Below are positions 31,482-40,700 of a stretch of DNA of 64,000 nucleotides, in pieces. The notes below the pieces were generated by a model. The model saw only the letters and a program-made list of their open reading frames with translations. It did no database searches and had not been told where the DNA came from. The first letter of the stretch is position 1. Each line of letters starts with the position of its first letter. Source of the stretch: Pseudaquidulcibacter sp041917055 (lineage in GTDB: Bacteria > Pseudomonadota > Alphaproteobacteria > Caulobacterales > Aquidulcibacteraceae); the NCBI GenBank assembly GCA_041917055.1, contig JAYRYJ010000002.1:172678-236677 (forward strand), given 5' to 3'. A program made the translations under genes and the position numbers.

Positions 31482-32467
31482 GGCATTACCACCAAGATTT
31501 TGCCGATTGCTTTGCGGTCTTTTAGCATTTTGATTGCCTGCGCACCATATTCAAGATTAAATTTGGCGCTAATCAATGGTTTCAGTTTTTCAGATTTTAT
31601 CAATTCGGCAATTTCACTTAGATTCTCATTGAATTTATCAGGGTGTCGTGCCTGAAATTCTGAAAAGAAAACCCCGATTATTGAACAGGCTTTTACCAGT
31701 GTTAAGTTTAAAGGAATGTGCGGAATGCCCGATGGAAAACCAATTACCAAAAAGCGACCGTGGAAATTTATTGCTCTTAATGCGGCTTCTGAATAATCGC
31801 CGCCGACCGCATCATAAATTACGTCAAAACCACCGAATTTCTTGAATTGGTTTTTCAATTCGATTTTTCCATTGTGGTCGAATGGCCCTTGGGGATAAAT
31901 AATGATTTCATCAGCACCATTTTCGAGGGCGATTTTTGCCTTTTCTTCGCTTGAAACCGCGCCATAGACTTTTGCGCCCATTGCTTTGCCAATTTGCAAA
32001 GCGGAAATGCCGACACCGCCCGATGCACCCAAAACCAATAATTTTTCGCCCTTTTGTAATTGTGCGCGGTTTTTTAGGGCATAAAGACTTGTGCCATAGG
32101 TGATAATAGAGGCGGCGGCGGTCTCAAAACCCATATTTGGCGGGATTTTGTGCAATTTTTCAATTGGCACGCAGGCAAATTCCGCCAAACCGCCCCAACC
32201 AATATCGGCAAACACCGCATCACCAATCTCAAAGCCCATAGGATTATCGGCAATTTGTTCAATAATACCCGCAATCTCACCACATGGGGCAAAGGGGCGT
32301 TGGGCTTTAAATTGATATTTATCTTCTATAATCAAACTATCGCGAAAATTCACACCGACAGCGCAAATGCGCACCAGGGCCTCATTATGTCTTGGTGCTG
32401 GCAATTCTATTTCACGGAATTCAAGTGTATCAGCATTTCCGATTTTGGTGCTTAAAAGCGCTTTCAT
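31478..32467 (-). CDS. NADPH:quinone oxidoreductase (zinc-free MDR family)
   Basis: 329-residue medium-chain dehydrogenase/reductase of the quinone-oxidoreductase class. The N-terminal GroES-like fold lacks the catalytic and structural zinc cysteines; the Rossmann part has LLVLGASGGVGISALQIGKA with the AXXGXXG motif of this class and FDVIYDAVGGD. It probably reduces quinones or enals with NADPH. I start at MKALLST (32467); an ATG 39 bp upstream extends it without family similarity. Its end overlaps the DMT transporter start by 4 bp. Confidence 0.87.
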   Translation of the reverse strand: MKALLSTKIGNADTLEFREIELPAPRHNEALVRICAVGVNFRDSLIIEDKYQFKAQRPFAPCGEIAGIIEQIADNPMGFEIGDAVFADIGWGGLAEFACVPIEKLHKIPPNMGFETAAASIITYGTSLYALKNRAQLQKGEKLLVLGASGGVGISALQIGKAMGAKVYGAVSSEEKAKIALENGADEIIIYPQGPFDHNGKIELKNQFKKFGGFDVIYDAVGGDYSEAALRAINFHGRFLVIGFPSGIPHIPLNLTLVKACSIIGVFFSEFQARHPDKFNENLSEIAELIKSEKLKPLISAKFNLEYGAQAIKMLKDRKAIGKILVVMP

Positions 32468-32575
32468 GGTTTTTACTAGGTCTCGCGCAAAAATATTGCA
32501 ATGCACAAATTAGGGTTTCGATGTCAAGTTACAATAGAATGTCGTTAATTGTTGAAGCGAAGTGCTTTGTCTGGG

Positions 32576-32612
32576 GAAGGTCTTTATGGGCACTTTTGCC
32601 ATAAAGACCTTC
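32576..32612. repeat. Hairpin repeat of the AAGGTCTTTATGG family, copy 2
   Basis: Perfect 14-bp stem GAAGGTCTTTATGG / CCATAAAGACCTTC with a 9-base loop. Same stem as copies at 14057 and 32805. Confidence 0.75.
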
Positions 32613-32729
32613 GACAATTATGTCTGCACGAAAATGATGGTCAAGGGACGCTTCGCTTTTCACTCTTGACTACCATTTTCGCGCGAAAGGATGTTAAATC
32701 CATGTTACGCGCCATTTTGCGACCAACTC

Positions 32730-32789
32730 GCTAAAAACTGGGGGTCAAGGGGTTTAAGCATAGCGTCCCCTTGACGCACAGTTTTTAGC
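32730..32789. repeat. Long imperfect hairpin
   Basis: 23-bp arms beginning GCTAAAAACTG and ending CAGTTTTTAGC, with two mismatches and a 14-base loop. It sits between two copies of the AAGGTCTTTATGG hairpin. Confidence 0.65.
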
Positions 32790-32804
32790 AATCACAATTT
32801 TCCT

Positions 32805-32837
32805 AGGTCTTTATGGCATACTTGCCCATAAAGACCT
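32805..32837. repeat. Hairpin repeat of the AAGGTCTTTATGG family, copy 3
   Basis: Perfect 12-bp stem AGGTCTTTATGG / CCATAAAGACCT with a short loop, 129 bp before tesB. Confidence 0.75.
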
Positions 32838-32965
32838 TCCCAAACCATCGCATTTCATAATTGAAAACAACAAACTAAAAAGATTCAACAATCAAAACGC
32901 CAGATACTGACATATTAAACTTTTCTATTGCTTGCATGGCATCAAGTTGGAAACTATAAAAACTT

Positions 32966-33820
32966 ATGGAAAATCTTGCCCTTGTTTCGCGCCTTATTGA
33001 TTTAATGAATCTGGAGGAAATTGACACTGATTTATTTCGTGGCCCTATGACACACGAACCATGGCGACGTGTTTTTGGCGGGCAAGTAATCGGACAGGCT
33101 TTGATGGCGGCATCAAAAACCATTGATTCCAAACGGAATGTTCATTCATTACATGCATATTTTATGCGGCCCGGCGACCCTTTAAAACCCATAATTTATG
33201 AAGTGAAGCGTGACCGCGATGGCGGCACATTCACATCGCGCCGCGTCATTGCCAAACAAAATGGTTTGCCAATTTTGAATATGGCGTGTTCGTTTCAAAT
33301 TCCCGAAACTGGCTTTGAACATCAAAGCGATATGCCAAAAGTTGCGGCACCGGAAAATCTTATGAGCCGCGCAGAATTCCTTGCAAAAAATATCGATAAA
33401 TATCCCGAAGCAATGCGCGCGCATCTTCTTACTCCGCGCCCGATAGATTTTCGCCAAGTAGTCTGTGAAGACGATGAATTAAGGCAAAATTATTGGTTTA
33501 AACTGGTTGCGCCATTGCCGGAAAATCAGGTTCTTCACCGCGTTTTATTGGCCTATGCGACTGATTATACATTGCTTGGTGCCTGCCTCGCGCCACATGA
33601 TAAAAATTGGTTTGACGCAGATATGCAGGTCGCGAGCCTTGATCACGCGGTTTGGTTTCACCAGGATATCAAATTTGATGATTGGCTTTTATATACCCAA
33701 GACAGTCCTTGGGCCGGCGGCGGACGTGGCCTTAATCGCGGCCTTATTTTCAATCGCGAGGGCAAATTGGTCGCAAGCGTAGTTCAAGAAGCGCTTATTC
33801 GCCAAAGAAAACCAAAATGA
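32966..33820 (+). CDS. tesB: Acyl-CoA thioesterase II
   Basis: 284-residue double-hotdog thioesterase that hydrolyses medium- and long-chain acyl-CoA. Conserved regions: WRRVFGGQVIGQALMAA and HSLHAYFMRPGD in the first hotdog, LLAYATDYTLLG with the catalytic Asp, ASLDHAVWFH in the second, and SVVQEALIR with the catalytic Gln. Length equals E. coli TesB (286). Monocistronic by spacing, with a large repeat-filled gap upstream. Confidence 0.95.
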   Translation: MENLALVSRLIDLMNLEEIDTDLFRGPMTHEPWRRVFGGQVIGQALMAASKTIDSKRNVHSLHAYFMRPGDPLKPIIYEVKRDRDGGTFTSRRVIAKQNGLPILNMACSFQIPETGFEHQSDMPKVAAPENLMSRAEFLAKNIDKYPEAMRAHLLTPRPIDFRQVVCEDDELRQNYWFKLVAPLPENQVLHRVLLAYATDYTLLGACLAPHDKNWFDADMQVASLDHAVWFHQDIKFDDWLLYTQDSPWAGGGRGLNRGLIFNREGKLVASVVQEALIRQRKPK

Positions 33821-34201
33821 ATCATTGAAGCAAGGTTTTGAAAAAATTCTTTGAATTGAACAATTTGCACGTGATTCAGCACGCCTGCAATACGAATTGC
33901 AAATTTTTGCAAGCCTATTACCGATGAATAATTTTCGAAAATCGTTGAAATCATTGAATTGTTGCGAATATTGATTGCACAAATTTCAGGCAATACAAAA
34001 AAATTTGTGGACTTTTGCATTTTTTTTCGTAATGGTGAAATCAATAGATAAAAAGACGATTTCGCGACGCAGGGAGTTTGACAATTTTCCATTGTTTGAT
34101 TTTTTGCTCAGGGTTTAAGTTTTGCACCCTCCGTATCTTCCCCAATTTATGCGGGGGGTGCAAGATTTTTCGATATTTTTAAAAGGGCTAGGTTCGCATA
34201 A
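33821..34201. other. AT-rich gap between tesB and the amylase gene
   Basis: 380 bp with no convincing gene. An RNA hairpin TTGCACCCTCCG / CGGGGGGTGCAA (34122-34163, one wobble, 18-base loop) is followed by GATTTTTCGATATTTTT, so it may be a leaky terminator or a leader structure about 40 bp before the amylase start. No sugar-regulator operator was recognised. Confidence 0.4.
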
Positions 34202-35938
34202 ATGAATAAGAAAATATTGCGTTATTGCCTTAATACGGTTTTTGCGTTTTCGCTTATTGGTTCCTCGGCAATTGGCGAAACTTCCAATTTTTCCAAAAGA
34301 TTACCACAAGACGAAATCACATATTTCCTTCTGCCCGATAGATTCGAAAATGGCGATTTAGGCAATGATAATGGTAATATTGTTGGCGACAGGTCAAAAT
34401 CCGGATTTGACCCAACCAATAAGGGATATTATCATGGCGGCGACCTAAAAGGTCTGATTTCGCGGCTTGACTATATTGAAAAACTTGGCGCGACCGCGAT
34501 TTGGCTTGCACCTGTTTTCAAAAATAAGCCTGTACAAACCAGTAAGACCAGCCAATCATCAGGATATCATGGTTATTGGATAACAGACTTCACCACAATT
34601 GATCCGCATTTCGGAAGCGAAAAAGATTTCCGTGATTTTGTAAATGCTGCCCATAAACGCGGCATGAAAGTCTATATGGATATTATCACTAATCACACCG
34701 CAGATGTGATTTATTTTGATGAATGCAAAGACAAGAAAGATTGCGAATATCGCGATTATGCTGATTATCCGAAATGGGGCTATGAGCCAAAAATCCCAAA
34801 AGGTGAAGAACATGTCAAAAAGCCCGATTGGCTTAATGATGTAAAATATTACACCAATCGCGGAAATTCGAAATGGTGGGGCGAAAGTGCGGTTTTTGGC
34901 GATTTCCCGGCCCAAGATGATTCGTCAGGTCTCGATGATTTGGATACTTCAAACCCTGAAGTAGCCGATAAGTTTGTCGATATTTATGCGCAATGGATCG
35001 AAAAATACAAAATCGATGGTTTTCGCATAGATACTGTGAAACACGTCGCCCCTGAATTTTGGCAAAAATTTATTCCGGCTATCAAGAAACGCGCAGCAAA
35101 AGCCGGAAAACCGAATTTCCACATATTCGCGGAAGTCTATATTGGCGGCATGAACCCCGGTGCTTTGGCGGTTTATACAAAACGCGATAAAATGCCATCC
35201 TTATTGGATTTTTCGTTTCAATCCGCAATTTATGAAGTATTGGCGAAAAATTCCGGCAATGAAATCCTTGATGCATTGTTTGCCCAAGACTTTGTTTATA
35301 AAAACGGTTTTGATACTGCCGTTCAATTGCAAACTTTCGTATCTAATCATGATATGGGGCGTTTTTCGACGATGTTGAGGCGCGAAAACCCGAATATTTC
35401 CGAAGCGGAAATTCTCGCCAAACTGAAACTTGCCAATGCCATGATGATGTTTTTGCGCGGTGCGCCGGTAATTTATTCTGGCGATGAGCAGGGGTTTCTA
35501 TCGGATGGAAATGATCAAGACGCGCGCGAGGATATGTTCCCCTCTAAAACGCCGCAATATAATGATAATGATTTAATCGCCACTGATGCCACAACGGCAC
35601 AAAGCAATTTTGACACAAGTCATCCGCTATTTATGGAATTTGCCAAATTAGCAAAAATTCGCAAAGACAATCTTGGCCTTTCACGCGGAAAACAGATTAT
35701 TCGCAAGTTTTCAAGGACCAATGGGATTTTTGCCGTGTCGCGGATTTATGGCGATAGGGAATATATTATCGCATTCAATACTTCGAGCCAAAGTATCAAA
35801 GAAAACGTGCAAATTGGCCTAAAAAATAAAGGTCTTAATCAAATTTCGGGCCAGTGCCCGACAAAAACTGACAAAAACGGAATAGGCATATTTGAAATTG
35901 CGCCTTATTCCTTCTCCATTTGTTTCGGGAAAAAATAA
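34202..35938 (+). CDS. Secreted GH13 alpha-amylase
   Basis: 578-residue glycoside hydrolase family 13 enzyme with a signal peptide (ends near SSAIGE), so periplasmic or exported. The (beta/alpha)8 motifs are visible: region I MDIITNH, region II GFRIDTVKH with the nucleophile Asp, region III HIFAEVY with the acid Glu, region IV FVSNHD. DWLNDVKYYTNRGNS and DFPAQDDSSGLDDLDT fit a cyclomaltodextrinase-like or MalS-like amylase subfamily. It should cut alpha-1,4-glucans outside the cytoplasm. The next gene, 2 bp away, encodes an intracellular alpha-glucosidase, giving a two-step pathway. Confidence 0.88.
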   Translation: MNKKILRYCLNTVFAFSLIGSSAIGETSNFSKRLPQDEITYFLLPDRFENGDLGNDNGNIVGDRSKSGFDPTNKGYYHGGDLKGLISRLDYIEKLGATAIWLAPVFKNKPVQTSKTSQSSGYHGYWITDFTTIDPHFGSEKDFRDFVNAAHKRGMKVYMDIITNHTADVIYFDECKDKKDCEYRDYADYPKWGYEPKIPKGEEHVKKPDWLNDVKYYTNRGNSKWWGESAVFGDFPAQDDSSGLDDLDTSNPEVADKFVDIYAQWIEKYKIDGFRIDTVKHVAPEFWQKFIPAIKKRAAKAGKPNFHIFAEVYIGGMNPGALAVYTKRDKMPSLLDFSFQSAIYEVLAKNSGNEILDALFAQDFVYKNGFDTAVQLQTFVSNHDMGRFSTMLRRENPNISEAEILAKLKLANAMMMFLRGAPVIYSGDEQGFLSDGNDQDAREDMFPSKTPQYNDNDLIATDATTAQSNFDTSHPLFMEFAKLAKIRKDNLGLSRGKQIIRKFSRTNGIFAVSRIYGDREYIIAFNTSSQSIKENVQIGLKNKGLNQISGQCPTKTDKNGIGIFEIAPYSFSICFGKK

Positions 35939-35940
35939 TA

Positions 35941-37557
35941 ATGAATAAAATCGCCGATAAAAACGAATTTACTAAAGCGCTGAATAATTTTCCGTGGTGG
36001 CGCGGCGCATGTATTTACCAAATTTATCCGCGCAGTTTCCAAGATTCCAATAATGACGGCATAGGCGATTTGAAGGGCATAATTAGCCGCTTGGATTATA
36101 TTGCGGGTCTTGGGGTCGATGGAATTTGGATTTCGCCGTTTTTCACTTCGCCGATGAAAGATTTTGGTTATGACGTTGCCGATTATTGCGGTATTGACCC
36201 AATGTTCGGCACAATGGACGATTTTGACGCTTTAATGAAACGTTCCCATGAATTGGGGCTTAAAGTCATTATCGACCAAGTTTATTCCCACACATCCGAA
36301 GAGCACGAATGGTTTAAACAATCGCGACAAGATAAAACCAATCCAAAATCTGATTGGTATGTTTGGGCCGACCCAAAACCCGATGGCGCACCGCCAAATA
36401 ATTGGCAATCGGTGTTCCATGGTTCATGTTGGGAATGGGATGCGCGACGCAATCAATATTATTTCCATAATTTCCTTCCCGAGCAGCCGGATTTGAATAT
36501 GCATAATCCCGAGGTTCAAGAGGCAATTTTGCAAGTCGCAAAATTTTGGCTTGATAAAGGGGTCGATGGTTTCCGCCTTGATGCCTTAAATTTCGCAATG
36601 CATGACAAGGAGTTGCGCGATAATCCGGTAAATCCACGCCCAGGATTGCGCACCAGGCCGTTTGATTACCAAGATCATATTTATAATATGTCGCATCCCG
36701 ATATTCCGGCATTTTTGGAAAAATTAAGCGCGCTAATAAATTCCTATCCCAATCGCTTCACCGTTGCCGAGGTTGGCGGCGAATTAGCATTAAAAGAAAT
36801 GAAGGAATTTACAGAAGGTGATAAACGCCTAAACACCGCCTATGGCTTCAAATTTCTTTATGCCGACGAATTGAATAAGGAATTGGTCGAAAACGCAATT
36901 CTTGAATGGGAAACCAAGGGCTATAATGAATGGCCAAGTTTTGCATTTTCCAACCATGACGCGCCGCGCGCAGTAACCCGTTGGTCGAAAGGCCGCGATA
37001 CAATTGCGACTGCACGTTTTTGCAATGCTTTGCTTTTGTCTTTGCGCGGCAATTTATTTCTGTATCAAGGCGAAGAATTGGGCCACGAACAGGCATATGT
37101 CCCTTACGAAAGATTAGTTGACCCTGAGGCGATTAAAAACTGGCCAAAAACATTGGGGCGTGATGGTGCACGCACACCAATAGCATGGGATAATTCTGAA
37201 TTTGGCGGTTTTTCAAATACTGAACCTTGGTTGCCAATTTCGCAATCACATATCGATAATTCCATTGCTTCCCAAATTCGTGACCCAAATTCCATTCTAA
37301 ATTTCACGCGCAATCTTTTAGCGGTTAGAAAATCAAATCCGGCACTTTTATGGGGCGATATCGAATTGATTGACGCCAATGAAAGTCTCTTAATTATGAA
37401 GCGGGATTTTGAAGACACTCTGATTTATGCGATTTTCAATTTCGGTGCCAATTCGATTGATGTCTCACACTATGTCGCCAATTGCGAAATCCTGATTTGC
37501 GCGGAGTTTAATGATAATTCAATTGGCGAATTGGGTTTTGTGATTGCGAAGGCTTAA
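35941..37557 (+). CDS. GH13 alpha-glucosidase
   Basis: 538-residue cytoplasmic GH13 enzyme of the oligo-1,6-glucosidase/alpha-glucosidase branch. WWRGACIYQIYPRSFQDSN is the usual start; region I DQVYSH, region II GFRLDALN with the nucleophile Asp, region III VAEVGGE with the acid Glu, and region IV FSNHDAPR are intact. No signal peptide. It likely releases glucose from maltose and short maltodextrins made by the amylase just upstream. The ATG at 35941 is 2 bp after the amylase stop; the frame is open slightly further upstream but that overlaps the amylase end. Confidence 0.92.
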   Translation: MNKIADKNEFTKALNNFPWWRGACIYQIYPRSFQDSNNDGIGDLKGIISRLDYIAGLGVDGIWISPFFTSPMKDFGYDVADYCGIDPMFGTMDDFDALMKRSHELGLKVIIDQVYSHTSEEHEWFKQSRQDKTNPKSDWYVWADPKPDGAPPNNWQSVFHGSCWEWDARRNQYYFHNFLPEQPDLNMHNPEVQEAILQVAKFWLDKGVDGFRLDALNFAMHDKELRDNPVNPRPGLRTRPFDYQDHIYNMSHPDIPAFLEKLSALINSYPNRFTVAEVGGELALKEMKEFTEGDKRLNTAYGFKFLYADELNKELVENAILEWETKGYNEWPSFAFSNHDAPRAVTRWSKGRDTIATARFCNALLLSLRGNLFLYQGEELGHEQAYVPYERLVDPEAIKNWPKTLGRDGARTPIAWDNSEFGGFSNTEPWLPISQSHIDNSIASQIRDPNSILNFTRNLLAVRKSNPALLWGDIELIDANESLLIMKRDFEDTLIYAIFNFGANSIDVSHYVANCEILICAEFNDNSIGELGFVIAKA

Positions 37558-38664
37558 TTATCCAACCACCATATCATCACGGTGAACTAAAGCCGGGCGA
37601 CCGGAATAGCCGAGGATTTCCTCAATTTCGCCGGATTTCTTGCCGATTATCATTGCCGCATCCGCCGAATTATAGGCACAGATTCCGCGCGCTATAATAT
37701 CCCCTTTCGCGCTTTTTATAGCGACCGCATCACCGCGCTCAAAGCTACCTTCTAAAGATTTAACGCCAATCGGTAATAGACTCGCCCCACCCAAAAGGGC
37801 TTTCCTTGCGCCTTCATCAATAACAAATGCGCCCTGCGGCTTTAGATTATGGGATAGCCAAGACAGGCGCGCCGTATGCGGGTCGATAGCAGCCTTGAAC
37901 AAAGTATGGCGCGCGCCGTTCTGAATTGATTGCAATGGATTTTGATTGCGACCGTCTGCTATAATAACGCTTGCCCCTGCCGAAGTCGCGATGAGGGCCG
38001 CATCAATTTTCGTGCGCATCCCGCCCGAACCCATGCCCGCAATTGTATTTGCGCCACCCGCCATGGCGAATACATTTTCGTCAATTGTTTCGATCGTTGC
38101 AATATGGGCTGCATCTTTAAATTCGCGCGGGTTTTTATCGTAAAGACCGTCAATATCCGACAATAAAACCAGAGTTTCCGCACCAATCATTTGTGCGACG
38201 CGCGCCGCCAAACGGTCGTTATCGCCATATCGTATTTCCTCGGTCGCGATTGTGTCATTCTCATTGACAATCGGTATCGCACCCATTTGGAACAAAGCAT
38301 CAAAAGTGTTGCGCGCATTAAGCCAATTGCGCCGCCTTTCAGTGTCATAAGCGGTTAAAAGGGTCTGTGCGCAAACAATTGCATGGGTTTCAAACGCCTT
38401 TTGCCAGGCCTGCATCAAAACTATCTGTCCTGCCGCGGCCGCTGCCTGTTTTTCTTCAAGTTTCAATTTTCCCGAATTTAAACCAAGCCGTTTGCGACCC
38501 AATGCAACCGCACCCGACGTAACAATCAGGATTTCTTTTCCTATGGTTTTTAATCCAGCAATATCTGCGGCCATTGACGCAAGCCACTCATCACGCACTT
38601 TGCCATTTTCCACCAAAAGGGCGGATCCGCATTTAATGACAATTCTTTGCGCGCTTTCAAGCAT
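37558..38664 (-). CDS. proB: Glutamate 5-kinase
   Basis: 368-residue first enzyme of proline biosynthesis, phosphorylating glutamate. The amino-acid-kinase domain shows RIVIKCGSALL, LIVTSGAVALGRKRLG, PIVNENDTIA and GSGGMRTKIDAA; a C-terminal PUA domain (about 275-360) completes the E. coli-type architecture. The ATG at 38664 shares one base with the obgE stop (TAATG), so it is translationally coupled to obgE, a frequent alphaproteobacterial order. A TTG 12 bp upstream is in frame but unlikely. Confidence 0.96.
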   Translation of the reverse strand: MLESAQRIVIKCGSALLVENGKVRDEWLASMAADIAGLKTIGKEILIVTSGAVALGRKRLGLNSGKLKLEEKQAAAAAGQIVLMQAWQKAFETHAIVCAQTLLTAYDTERRRNWLNARNTFDALFQMGAIPIVNENDTIATEEIRYGDNDRLAARVAQMIGAETLVLLSDIDGLYDKNPREFKDAAHIATIETIDENVFAMAGGANTIAGMGSGGMRTKIDAALIATSAGASVIIADGRNQNPLQSIQNGARHTLFKAAIDPHTARLSWLSHNLKPQGAFVIDEGARKALLGGASLLPIGVKSLEGSFERGDAVAIKSAKGDIIARGICAYNSADAAMIIGKKSGEIEEILGYSGRPALVHRDDMVVG

Positions 38665-39713
38665 TATGGTTGCCAACCTTCGTCGATTTCTTCTTCTATT
38701 TCAGGCACTTGATTCGCATCACGCAGAATTTTGACGTCTTTATATAATTCAACCAAAACTTCATGCACATTTTTTTGCGCAACGCCGGAAATTGTATGAA
38801 TTTTCGCCTTAGTTGCTTTTTCAAGCGCTTTTTTCTTTGCTTTCACTTCCTCATCACTCAAGGAATCAATTTTGTTCAATGCAATAATCTCCGGTTTTTG
38901 CGCCAAAATTTCGGAATACGATTCTAATTCCTTGCGCACGACCTTATATGAATGAACGACATCTTCTTCCATGCCATCGATTAGGTGTAATAGAACCGCA
39001 CAGCGTTCAACATGGCCCAAAAACCTTGTGCCTAGGCCCACGCCTTCTGATGCGCCCTCGATAAGACCCGGAATATCGGCAATAATAAAACGCGCATCCG
39101 CGCCAAGGCTCGCGACACCTAAATTCGGGTAAAGTGTTGTAAAGGGATAAGACGCGATTTTGGGATTTGCACCTGTAACCGCCTTCAAAAACGTCGATTT
39201 GCCGGCATTGGGAAGACCGATAAGTCCGGCGTCGGCAATAAGTTTTAGGCGCAACCAAATAATGCGTTCTTCACCGGGAAGACCTGGGTTTGCATAATCA
39301 GGCGCTTGATTGACCGGTCCTTTAAAATGGACATTGCCCCAACCGCCATTGCCGCCTTTGGCAATTCTTATTTCTTGACCAAGCCTATTTAAATCGGCAA
39401 TCACAGTTTCCTTGTCTTCGTCCAAAATCTCAGTGCCGACCGGAACTTTTAAGATTAGATCTGGCGCGGACGCACCATGTTTTTGACGCCCCGAACCATT
39501 TTCACCACGGCCTGCAAAAAAATGCTGTTGATATCTATAATCAATCAAAGTGTTTAGGCCGTCGGCGGCAACAATCACAACATCGCCGCCTTTACCGCCG
39601 TCACCGCCATCAGGGCCGCCATATTCGATGAATTTCTCACGCCGAAAAGAGCGAGAGCCATTACCACCCTCACCCGAACGAACCGTAATTTTTGCCAAAT
39701 CTAAGAATTTCAT
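38664..39713 (-). CDS. obgE: Obg-family GTPase ObgE/CgtA
   Basis: 349-residue ribosome-associated GTPase needed for 50S assembly and stress response. The glycine-rich Obg fold is at the N-terminus (MKFLDLAKITVRSGEGGNG, GGPDGGDGGKGGDV), then the G domain with G1 GLPNAGKSTFL, G3 DIPGLIEGA and G4 NKID, and an acidic tail (PEIEEEIDEGW). I start at 39713, the family-typical MKFLD; the frame is open 48 bp further but through the rpmA terminator. Lies in rplU-rpmA-obgE-proB order. Confidence 0.96.
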   Translation of the reverse strand: MKFLDLAKITVRSGEGGNGSRSFRREKFIEYGGPDGGDGGKGGDVVIVAADGLNTLIDYRYQQHFFAGRGENGSGRQKHGASAPDLILKVPVGTEILDEDKETVIADLNRLGQEIRIAKGGNGGWGNVHFKGPVNQAPDYANPGLPGEERIIWLRLKLIADAGLIGLPNAGKSTFLKAVTGANPKIASYPFTTLYPNLGVASLGADARFIIADIPGLIEGASEGVGLGTRFLGHVERCAVLLHLIDGMEEDVVHSYKVVRKELESYSEILAQKPEIIALNKIDSLSDEEVKAKKKALEKATKAKIHTISGVAQKNVHEVLVELYKDVKILRDANQVPEIEEEIDEGWQP

Positions 39714-39729
39714 AGTATTTTCAATCAAT

Positions 39730-39754
39730 AAAAAAGGGGCGACAATGCCGCCCC
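39730..39754 (-). terminator. Intrinsic terminator after rpmA
   Basis: On the minus strand, stem GGGGCG / CGCCCC with a 7-base loop is followed by six T. It lies between rpmA and obgE, so part of the ribosomal-protein transcription should stop here, while obgE-proB would depend on read-through or their own promoter. Confidence 0.75.
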
Positions 39755-39780
39755 AATTCAAAATCTATTCGGCAGCCATA

Positions 39781-40047
39781 TTATTCAGCAGCGAGAGCCG
39801 GAACCACCGAAACAAAGCAGCGATTAAGCGCTTTACGGCGAAACTCAACTTTGCCATTTGCAGTGGCGAATAAAGTATGGTCTTTGCCCATGCCAACATT
39901 CTCACCGGCATAGAATTTAGTGCCGCGCTGACGAACAATAATATTGCCCGCGACAACATCTTGGTTGCCATATTTTTTCACGCCTAAGCGTTTTGATTCT
40001 GAATCGCGACCGTTACGCGAACTACCACCAGCTTTTTTATGTGCCAT
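39781..40047 (-). CDS. rpmA: 50S ribosomal protein L27
   Basis: 88-residue ribosomal protein whose N-terminus reaches the peptidyl-transferase centre. MAHKKAGGSSRNGRDSESKR, then GVKKYGNQ and the C-terminal ANGKVEFRR are diagnostic. Eleven bp downstream of rplU in the same operon, followed by an intrinsic terminator. Confidence 0.98.
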   Translation of the reverse strand: MAHKKAGGSSRNGRDSESKRLGVKKYGNQDVVAGNIIVRQRGTKFYAGENVGMGKDHTLFATANGKVEFRRKALNRCFVSVVPALAAE

Positions 40048-40058
40048 AATTCAAATCC

Positions 40059-40370
40059 TTATGCTGATACGCCGGTAATTTTTACCAAAGTGCCCAATTG
40101 GCGATGACCTTTGCGGCGGCGATAGGTGTTGCGGCGGGTCTTTTTCATAACCATAACTTTTTCGCCTTTTGAAGTTTCAACCAATTCAGCAGAAACTTTC
40201 GCACCCGTGACCACAGGCGCACCAACTTGAACGCCTTTGTCCGAACCAACAAGCAAAACCTCTTCGAAAACAATATTCGAACCAGCTTCACCTTCAATTT
40301 TTTCGACAACCAATTTATCGCCTTCAGCTACGCGATATTGCTTGCCACCTGTTTTAATCACCGCAAACAT
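40059..40370 (-). CDS. rplU: 50S ribosomal protein L21
   Basis: 103-residue primary-binding protein of the large subunit. MFAVIKTGGKQYRVAEGD at the start and KTRRNTYRRRKGHRQ near the end are diagnostic. First gene of the rplU-rpmA-(obgE-proB) cluster; its promoter must lie in the roughly 330-bp gap upstream. Confidence 0.98.
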   Translation of the reverse strand: MFAVIKTGGKQYRVAEGDKLVVEKIEGEAGSNIVFEEVLLVGSDKGVQVGAPVVTGAKVSAELVETSKGEKVMVMKKTRRNTYRRRKGHRQLGTLVKITGVSA

Positions 40371-40700
40371 CGGTGTAATCCTTCTTATTTTTCGAATTTA
40401 GGGGAAACCCAAATCATTGAAACACGCAAAAACGCCCACAAACAAGGTATTTCCACCTGTCAGGCATTAAGAGAGCGTCGCAATATAGTTTTTAGGTCAA
40501 AGAGTCAATTGCAAAACCGCAGAAAACCCACGCTATATTGCAATACATATCATAGGTGAAGCTCACCAATGAGATCATAAAACTGATTATTGAATAAATA
40601 TATCATTCTTTCTTTTCGTATTAAATTTGAAAATGCAATTTATGTTTGCATTTTTTCCACTTGCGCCGTTAGAATTGGTAATGTTTTACGGAAAGTCGCT
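40371..40700. other. Divergent gap upstream of rplU
   Basis: 330 bp without a supported gene. It should contain the rplU promoter and leader on the minus strand (a TTGACT and a TATATT lie around 40490-40515, spacing 15, so weak) and the promoter of the secreted TonB-C protein on the plus strand. No clear L21-leader structure could be drawn by eye. Confidence 0.4.

Larger units (their letters stand above)
32468..32965. other. 500-bp gap with four large hairpins
   Basis: No protein gene is supported. Four long inverted repeats follow each other: 32576-32612 and 32805-32837 (both of the AAGGTCTTTATGG family), 32630-32680 (GAAAATGATGGTCAAGGG against CTCTTGACTACCATTTTC, three mismatches) and 32730-32789 (GCTAAAAACTG..GTCAAGGGG against CCCCTTGACGCACAGTTTTTAGC, two mismatches). 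The inner pair share GTCAAGGG/CTTGAC. None ends in a T-run. Confidence 0.65.

Noticed and set aside
33784..34092. 102-codon minus-strand open frame in the tesB-amylase gap
   Set aside because: It overlaps the tesB end, has no ribosome site and no recognisable features; composition is that of AT-rich noncoding DNA.
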